DNA of 36,626 nt, from contig BFEA01000156.1 of NCBI GenBank assembly GCA_003427395.1, forward strand, positions 1,550,172 through 1,586,797. The letters are read 5' to 3'. Below the pieces are notes generated by a model, which was not told the origin of the DNA, did not search any database, and was given only the letters and a program-made list of their open reading frames with translations. Shown in pieces: positions 31,544 to 36,626 of this stretch. The first letter of the stretch is position 1. Every line of letters begins with the position of its first letter. This stretch comes from Chara braunii. Lineage: Eukaryota > Streptophyta > Charophyceae > Charales > Characeae. The translations under genes and the position numbers were made by a program.

Positions 31544-31652
31544 GTGAGGCACCATTTCTCGATTTATGCGTGTCATCCCTGCGCAGAAGCCATGCTAATC
31601 TTCTTCGCTGTATCGTTCCAATTTTAACGGATGTCCCAAAGGACCAGATGGT
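31465..31652 (-). pseudogene. Processed U6 snRNA pseudogene with target-site duplication
   Basis: On the minus strand GTCCTTTGGGACATCCGTTA starts the U6 body (31644 down to 31550), which continues with AAAATTGGAACGATACAG, GATTAGCATGG and TGACACGCATAAATCGAGAA, nearly full-length U6. A three-base insertion breaks the ACAGAGA box, so splicing function is not expected. The body is followed by 38 C, then about 31 A. CAGATGGT, then G/A and TTTT, flanks the whole insertion at 31465-31477 and 31645-31657, a 12/13 target duplication ending in the A-rich side. This is the structure left by LINE-type target-primed reverse transcription. Confidence 0.85.
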
Positions 31653-31657
31653 ATTTT

Positions 31658-31918
31658 CAGTCGGGATCGTGGAGAACTTTGTGCGGAGTGAAGAAAATGA
31701 ATCTTCCCTGAGAATTCCGCAAAGGGTGGTGACGAGCCACTAACCAGTGCAAAACGTCTTTTCCCGCACTCCTCAAAGAAGCGTCTTTTTTTTTTTTTGT
31801 AGAAGCTTTTTGCGACGATTTGCCTTTTTTTTTGTTGCTTTATTTTATTCTTAGTTTTTAATTGTATCATCTGTACCGATGGACCAGGGATCGGATATCG
31901 AACTTCTAGGAGCAGACA
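31658..31918. other. No gene recognised
   Basis: Contains T-runs at 31787-31798 and 31825-31833 only. Confidence 0.35.
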
Positions 31919-32029
31919 CTACCTTCTTCTCCCGAATACAACGCACGGTCATTATAGCTGTATTTAGACTGAAACGTATGCCAAAGACAGCTATAATGAC
32001 CGTATGTTGTATTCGGGGGAAGAAGCTAG
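31919..32029. mobile_element. Palindromic element, Q type, copy 2 (111 bp)
   Basis: Arms begin CTACCTTCTTCTCCCGAA on the left and CTAGCTTCTTCCCCCGAA on the opposite strand at the right, with ACGGTCATTATAGCTGTAT and its complement inside and GACTGAAA in the loop. Confidence 0.85.
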
Positions 32030-32199
32030 TTCCATGTTTAGCCAAAAGGCCTACTAGAAACTTAGTAGACAGTTTTTTTTTAATTTTTTAAAAATAAGTT
32101 AAAATAACGCAAAACACACACCTGCCCCTTCTATTCTTGGGGAAGCCGTCAGTCTTGTTGCTTATCACCGTCAAGCATGAGAGAAAAGATAGGGAAAAA

Positions 32200-32290
32200 A
32201 AAAAAAAAGATAGAAGAGAGGCAGCNCTNCCCAGGCTTTTTTNTNCCAGGNNATNTNNNTTTTTTTTTTTTTTTTTTTTTTTTTTTCTCT
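32200..32290. repeat. A/T homopolymer region with ambiguous bases
   Basis: A poly-A run (32197-32208) and a poly-T run (about 32261-32286) surround a cluster of about ten N calls (32226-32259). This is probably a poorly resolved junction. Confidence 0.8.
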
Positions 32291-32382
32291 ATCAATTTCT
32301 TACCTTGCAGAGGGGGCAGCAAGATTCTCGATCGCTCAGATCTCTCTAGCCGGAGGCCAAGTCCGAGTAGCAGCGTTGAATT

Positions 32383-32488
32383 TGCTCAACGCCTGAATCT
32401 GGACGTGTTTGTGGAGATGTGCAGAAATGCCGTTGAGTTTTCTCTGCCGCACATGTCCACAAAGACGTCCAGATTCAGGCGTTGAGCA
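32383..32488. ncRNA. Near-perfect 106-bp hairpin, possible small-RNA precursor
   Basis: The left arm (32383-32424), starting TGCTCAACGCCTGAATCTGG, pairs with the right arm (about 32445-32488) with only a few single-base mismatches over about 42 bp; the loop is about 20 bases. Length and fold match a plant-type miRNA precursor or a young MITE. The sequence is unrelated to the P/Q palindromes. Expression cannot be judged from sequence. Confidence 0.5.
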
Positions 32489-32748
32489 CACCCAATGCTC
32501 CTACTGGGACTTGGCCTCAGGAGGCCCTTGGGGTCGTACCCAGACGTTCATCAGAGAGGTATGTATGTGCGTCCAAGACCATCCTCCGAAAAAAAAGAAA
32601 AAAAGAAAAAAAAAAAGGCCATCCTCCCCCTTGGTAAAAAGGCGCCCGCTACCAAGGTTCTGCCGCATTTCAGGCGGTGGCCATATATTCTTTTGTTATT
32701 TTTATATTCTTCCCTTTTTTCGTTCTTGATCGCAACGAAATTTGTAAA

Positions 32749-32860
32749 CTACCTTCTTCCCTCGAATAGAACGTACGGTCATTATAGCTGTATCTAGACT
32801 GAAAGATGCCTCAAATACAGCTATAATTGACCGTACGTTGTATTCGGGGGAAGAAGGTAG
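32749..32860. mobile_element. Palindromic element, Q type, copy 3 (112 bp)
   Basis: Arms CTACCTTCTTCCCTCGAA and the complement of GGGGGAAGAAGGTAG, with GTACGGTCATTATAGCTGTA inside. It is followed directly by the P-type array. Confidence 0.88.
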
Positions 32861-33243
32861 AGGTGTCTCCCCCAACACACTGCTCCCTGATCATGAATGT
32901 ATACAAGCTGTTTTTCCGGTACGATGCAGTCATGATGATGGGAAGTGAATTTGTAAACTACCCGTCTTCCCCCGAACACAGCGCATCCCGATCATGAATG
33001 TATAAAAGCTATCTTTCCGGTGCGATGCATTCTAAACCTAAGGTCTCTCCCCGAACACAGTGCTTCCCGATCATGAATGTATACAAGCTGCTTTTCCGGT
33101 AAGATGCAGTCATGATGATGGGAACGGAATTTGTAAACTACCCGTCTTCCCCCGAACACAGAGCCCATCCCGATCGTGAATGTATAAAAGCTATTTTTCC
33201 GGTACATTGCAGGCATGACGGTGGAGGGAACGGAGTCCGTAAA
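32861..33243. repeat. Tandem array of P-type half-units (dimer period about 178 bp)
   Basis: Four units start near 32866, 32965, 33044 and 33143. Each has CCCCGAACACAG, GATCATGAATGTATA with AAGCT, and TTTCCGGT. They alternate as two types, so the repeating block is a dimer of about 178 bp. All lack the second arm seen at 29360-29465. Copies of Q bound the array on both sides. Confidence 0.8.
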
Positions 33244-33345
33244 CTACCTTCTTCCAACTTACGGTCATTATAACTGTATTTCGACTGAAAGATACCCCAA
33301 ATACAGCTATAATTACCGTACGTTGTATTCGGGGGAAGAAGGTAG
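33244..33345. mobile_element. Palindromic element, Q type, copy 4 (102 bp, shortened left arm)
   Basis: Same termini and centre as the other Q copies, with about 10 bp lost from the left arm (after CTTCC the CGAATACAACG-like segment is missing). The right arm is complete. Confidence 0.85.
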
Positions 33346-33451
33346 CCGTCTTCCCCCGACGACGGGCGCACTGGCAAAGTACAAGATTTCACTCCCTCAG
33401 GGGGCGTACCCACACAAGCTCTCTCCCGTGTTTGCACTCGCACATTCAGCA

Positions 33452-33620
33452 CCTCATTTTTGAATGCATCTGACGTCAGATTCCTGCCAGGTTCATTCAG
33501 GAAACTCTTCGTGTAAGTATATGCCCGTCGAACCTCGTTTTTGAATGAATCTGGACTCAGATGCCGTCAGGTTCATTGAAAACAACCCTTCGTGCAAGTA
33601 TATGCCCTCACTCTCTCAGA
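33452..33620. repeat. Two-copy tandem repeat, about 81 bp
   Basis: CTCRTTTTTGAATGMATCTG, GTCAGGTTCATT-like and TTCGTGYAAGTATATGCCC blocks recur with period about 81 bp from about 33452 and 33533. Confidence 0.7.
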
Positions 33621-33907
33621 GCCGTCCAGAAATAGATATCTGCCGTTTATGAACGCCAGGTGCAACGTTCACCATTGTGATGTTATGACATTTATTAATA
33701 ATAATAATGAATCATATTATTATTAATTAACTAATTAATAATCATTACAATAATAATAAAAGCTGACGACATATTTGCAGTGCGGGTCTCAAAAATTTTC
33801 GGTTTTTTCTTTTCTTTTCTGAATATCCAGGTCATAAAGTGTTGAATCAGTAAAATAAATAACCTGATGACCAAGTTTCTTTCGGACTCGTTTTTTTTTT
33901 TTTGCAG
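33621..33907 (+). other. Upstream flank/intron end with 3' splice site of the carrier gene
   Basis: AT-rich DNA with ATTAATAAT repeats leads into CTGAT (about 33863, branch-point-like) and a long T tract ending TTTTTGCAG at 33907. This is a strong splice acceptor, so the coding exon probably starts at 33908 and an untranslated or short coding exon lies upstream, not identified. Confidence 0.55.
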
Positions 33908-34788
33908 GGTTCCTTCCCGGCCTTCAATGGCACCAGCACAAGAGCTGGTGTCTGAAAGGCCGCCGCCTCCTCCTCCTCCTCCTCCTCCTCCTCCTTTTCA
34001 CCAATTCTTTATGGATGCTATCAGCCATGGGGCCTTGCATTACACAGCTGCGTCTTTGACGAGCAAGATTTTTCAGTATGGAGGAGGTCCTTTACGGAGG
34101 AGCAGCTGCCAGGCACATGCACAGGCACATGCACAGGCACAGGCCCAGGCGCTAGAATCGTGGGACAAAATGGGACACAACTGTCCACAGGCACTAGAAC
34201 CGCGGGACAAAATGGGACAGAGCTGTCAACAGGCACTAGAGTTGCGGGACAAAATGGGACAGAGCTGTCCACAGGCACTGGAAAAGTGGGACACAATTGG
34301 ACACAGCGGTCCAGAGGGACTAGAATCGCGGGACAAAGTGGCAAAGAAGTGGGTCAACATGGGACAGATCTGTCAACAGGCACTAGAACCACGGGGCAAA
34401 GAGACAAAGAAGGGGTGGAAAGTGGGACAGAGCTGTCCACAGACAGTACAAGTGCGGGACAAAATGGGACAAAGCTGTCCACAGACAGTACAAGTGCGGG
34501 ACAAAATGGTACAGAGCTGTCCACAGACAGTACAAGTGCGGAACAAAATGGGACAGAGCTGTGCTGAACCATCATGTTGGTCTACAGTTGCGGCCTGCGA
34601 GGCGGGAAATGGGGTGTGCGTTGGTGGGCATGCGCTGCCAGATGTCCAGACAAATGGAGGGGGGTTAGACAGTGCCCTGGGAAAGGTTGGGGGTATTAAA
34701 TGGAGAAATGCAGTTGCAGGATCTGTGGCTGGACTAGCCTCCGTCGTGGCTCTGTACCCACTGGAAGTTGTTCGGACCAGATTCCAAG
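33908..34788 (+). CDS. Mitochondrial carrier family protein, first coding exon (folate-transporter-like)
   Basis: Coding most likely starts at ATG 33927, after the acceptor at 33907; the upstream in-frame ATG at 33867 lies before the T tract. The exon ends at CCAAG|GTAAGC (donor at 34789), phase 1. The last 40 residues include WRNAVAGSVAGLASVVALYP followed by LEVVRTRFQ: a first transmembrane helix ending in the carrier signature P-x-[DE]-x2-[KR]-x-[RK]. From memory the nearest family is plant FOLT1/SLC25A32 (folate or related cofactor transport across chloroplast or mitochondrial inner membranes), and the phase-1 break after FQ fits a Val there. Carriers normally have about 300 residues and three repeats; only the first helix is in the window. 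Unusual is the N-terminal extension of about 245 residues: poly-Pro, a His-Ala-Gln run and eight or more 14-residue repeats. The extension could be partly non-coding if translation starts further in. Confidence 0.65.
33961..34152 (+). repeat. (CCT)n and HAQA-type coding microsatellites
   Basis: CCT/CCG triplets (33961-33997) encode about 12 Pro. GCACATGCACAG units (34115-34152) encode alternating His-Ala-Gln-Ala. Confidence 0.8.
34150..34567 (+). repeat. 42-bp in-frame minisatellite inside the carrier exon
   Basis: CGGGACAAAATGGGACAGAG followed by CTGTCCACAGGCACTAGAA-type sequence repeats about nine times. The 14-residue unit reads QALEPRDKMGQSCP with variation; the last three are QTVQVRDKMGQSCP-type. 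Two units carry a 21-bp insertion, also in frame. All three plus frames stay open, as expected for a period divisible by three. Confidence 0.9.
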
Positions 34789-34831
34789 GTAAGCAACAGC
34801 CTTTTTTTTTTTTTTTTTTTTTTTTTTCGGC

Positions 34832-34925
34832 CTCCTTGTGGGAGATGTGGTGGGCTGCGCCCCACAGCAGTACTGTTTTTTTCCTCTTCCTGTGGGAGAT
34901 CTGGTGGGCTGCGCCCCACTTCACT
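34832..34925 (+). repeat. Two-copy repeat in the intron
   Basis: TGTGGGAGATSTGGTGGGCT followed by GCGCCCCAC occurs at about 34837 and 34899. Confidence 0.85.
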
Positions 34926-34987
34926 CTGATGCAGTGCACGAAGACACTGGTGAAGGAGTCCCCTAGGCAAGCCTACCCCACCCATTG

Positions 34988-35845
34988 GACCCCTCCGTGG
35001 CCCCATGAAATGCAATGTCCCTGTCATCGCGGTGACATCAGCATGGTGACAGGGACATTGCATTGCTGATGTCAGCATGGTGATGGTGGAATTGGATTGC
35101 TGATGTCAGCATGGTGATGGTGGAATTGCATTGCTGATGTCACCGCGGTGACAGGGACATTGCATTGCTGATGTGACCACAGTGCCAGAGACATCACATT
35201 GCTGACACATGGGTCCAACTGTAACTGTATGTGCGAAGATGAGTGGGAGTCTGTGGGACAGATTATGGATGTTTGGCAAAGATTGGATGGTGACAGGGAC
35301 ATTGCATTGCTGACGTCAGCATGGTGACAGGGACATTGCATTGCTGACTTCAGCATGGTGACAGGGACATTGCATTGCTGACGTCATCATGGTGACAGGN
35401 CATTGCTGACGTCAGCATGGTGACAGGGACATTGCATTGCTGACTTCAGCATGGTGACAGGGACATTGCATTGCTGACGTCATCATGGTGACAGGAACAT
35501 TGTATTGCTGACGTCAGCATGTGACATTACACTGTTGGCGTCAGAATGGTGAAAGGGACATTGCATTGCTAACGTCACCATGGTGCCAGGGACATTGCAT
35601 TTGGTGACAGGGACATTGCATTGCTGACGTCAGCATGGTGACAGGGACATTGCATTGCTGGCGTCAGCATGGTGACAGGAACATTGCGTGGCTCATGGGA
35701 GCATGGTGAAAGGAACATTGCATGGCTGATGCATCGACGGTCAGGATGCCATTTTGTATCTGGCAGAAACGGGTGGGGCAGATTGGATGACACGTGGGCA
35801 TGGTGACAGGGACACTTCTGCATTGCTGACGAATTGGTCTGCATG
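34988..35845. repeat. 34-bp minisatellite carrying TGACGTCA, about 18 copies
   Basis: The unit is TGCTGACGTCAGCATGGTGA followed by CAGGGACATTGCAT. Copies are near 35065, 35099, 35133, 35167, 35309, 35343, 35377, 35405 and onward to about 35690, interrupted at 35205-35288. In 35309-35510 three unit types (CGTCAGC, CTTCAGC, CGTCATC) repeat as a 102-bp block. An N at 35400 marks a shortened unit. At the left edge ATGCAATGTCCCTGTCA (34988) pairs with TGACAGGGACATTGCAT (about 35047) as a 17-bp inverted repeat. TGACGTCA is the core of bZIP (CRE/as-1-like) sites. Confidence 0.9.
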
Positions 35846-36626
35846 GCATTGTATTGGGCAGAAATGGGTGCTGCCTCCTCTGCTGAATGAGTGGGTTCTT
35901 ATCACTTTCTCTGCTTGATACTCTTGACCTCATCTGCAGAGTGCGGGGCCTCCTGCTTGCTACCTTCGCCCAGCAAATGGCTGTGGAGAATACAAAATAA
36001 TGAATGCAAAGTACGTGCGCTTTGGCAGTGTTGTTCCTTAAGCACTGAGGATATGGTCTTGCTTTAAACCGCCAGCACACGGCGGCCCTAGCCTTGCAGA
36101 AAATCGCGAATTGCCAACTCTGAGCTGTTTGGGGCTCGGGGCTACCTGGACCACAATGGCTGGCGGCAACAACCAAAGAAAAGAAAAAAGTGCGCCGGTG
36201 GCGGCTCGGGAAAAAGCCTTGGCGTGCAGTGCAGCGCCTCCAGGCCTGGTTGTACTGGTGGTTTAAGATTGTATGAACACTAGCATTTTCTTGCATGTAT
36301 TTGATTGCAAATACGAGCAGATTCAGCTCAGAATGTCCTTGTGTGTGTGCGTCTTAAATGGAATGCTGGTTCATAGTACAATCCTCAAAGAAAATGGTCT
36401 TCCTCTAAATGAATCTCACGGGAGAATTGAAAATAAAATCTTATGGGAGTGAAGAAACGACAGTGCAAAGCTGCAAAGATCCACTGATTTGTGGTAATCA
36501 TCAGGGTTGCATACCCACCGACCGTTTTGCAGCCTACTGGTTGGGCCGACCGGTCGGTGGTCTGCTGAGCAGTCAGTAAACGGCCATCCACTGATTTTGT
36601 TTTTTAATCTGACTATGGGGCTGTAC

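Larger units (their letters stand above)
34789..36626 (+). other. First intron of the carrier gene and unassigned downstream DNA
   Basis: The intron starts GTAAGC at 34789. It contains a poly-T run, a duplicated block, and the 34-bp array. No acceptor followed by a carrier-like exon (second helix or the next signature) was found to the window end, so the next exon is beyond it or too short to see. A small ATG frame at 36155-36265 has no motif. The palindrome CCGACCGGTCGG lies near 36547. Confidence 0.4.

Noticed and set aside
34021-34575. Minus-strand Val/Pro/Cys repeat frames and the plus frame at 34160-34567
   Set aside because: Shadow frames of the 42-bp minisatellite, which is open in several frames because its period is a multiple of three.
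36155-36265. Small basic ORF (about 36 codons) near the right end
   Set aside because: No motif, no conserved context, length within chance expectation.

Overview
The window is eukaryotic, almost certainly from a streptophyte (land plant or charophyte green alga; the exact organism cannot be fixed from sequence alone). The signs are a GT-AG spliced mitochondrial-carrier-family gene, a Ty3/gypsy chromovirus with a C-terminal chromodomain, U6 snRNA-derived sequences, hAT-like non-autonomous elements with 8-bp target duplications, long homopolymers and microsatellites, and gene-poor AT-rich stretches. Nothing in it looks prokaryotic or organellar. Most short open frames are chance frames; very little of the window is convincing protein-coding sequence.

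Layout. Positions 1-565 hold part of a hAT-like element, and a second copy of the same family lies inverted at 10006-10763. Between them is gene-poor AT-rich sequence containing a C/TC microsatellite (3027-3136), two tandem decayed U6 snRNA copies (3810-4103) and one of two diverged copies of an unidentified coding-like fragment (4735-4950, other copy 16195-16420). A second hAT-like element (11384-11861) follows. Positions 12190-15120 form an unusual AT-rich locus: a RING-finger reading frame (12511-12873) followed by three successive arrays of degenerate repeats and two small hairpins.

Positions 17198-17731 carry a LINE-like 3' remnant. Positions 18640-20577 carry a decayed chromovirus pol (RNase H tail, integrase zinc finger, integrase core, GPY/F region, chromodomain) with many in-frame stops; a third hAT-like element (20902-21244) is inserted in its tail. 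Then come a foldback element enclosing a tRNA-like sequence (22443-23215), a minus-strand SINE-like retroposon (23281-23491), a (GA)n tract, and several tandem arrays (25.0-26.4 kb, 27.2 kb, 28.0-28.5 kb).

The right end, 29.3-33.4 kb, is dense in 100-130-bp near-palindromes (several of one family, plus a separate near-perfect hairpin at 32383-32488) and holds a processed U6 pseudogene with clear target-site duplications. The only convincing host gene lies on the plus strand at the far right: an exon (33908-34788) encoding the first transmembrane repeat of a mitochondrial carrier, closest by memory to plant folate transporter, behind a long repeat-rich N-terminal extension. Its downstream intron contains an 18-copy, roughly 34-bp minisatellite carrying TGACGTCA. 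The rest of that gene lies outside the window.
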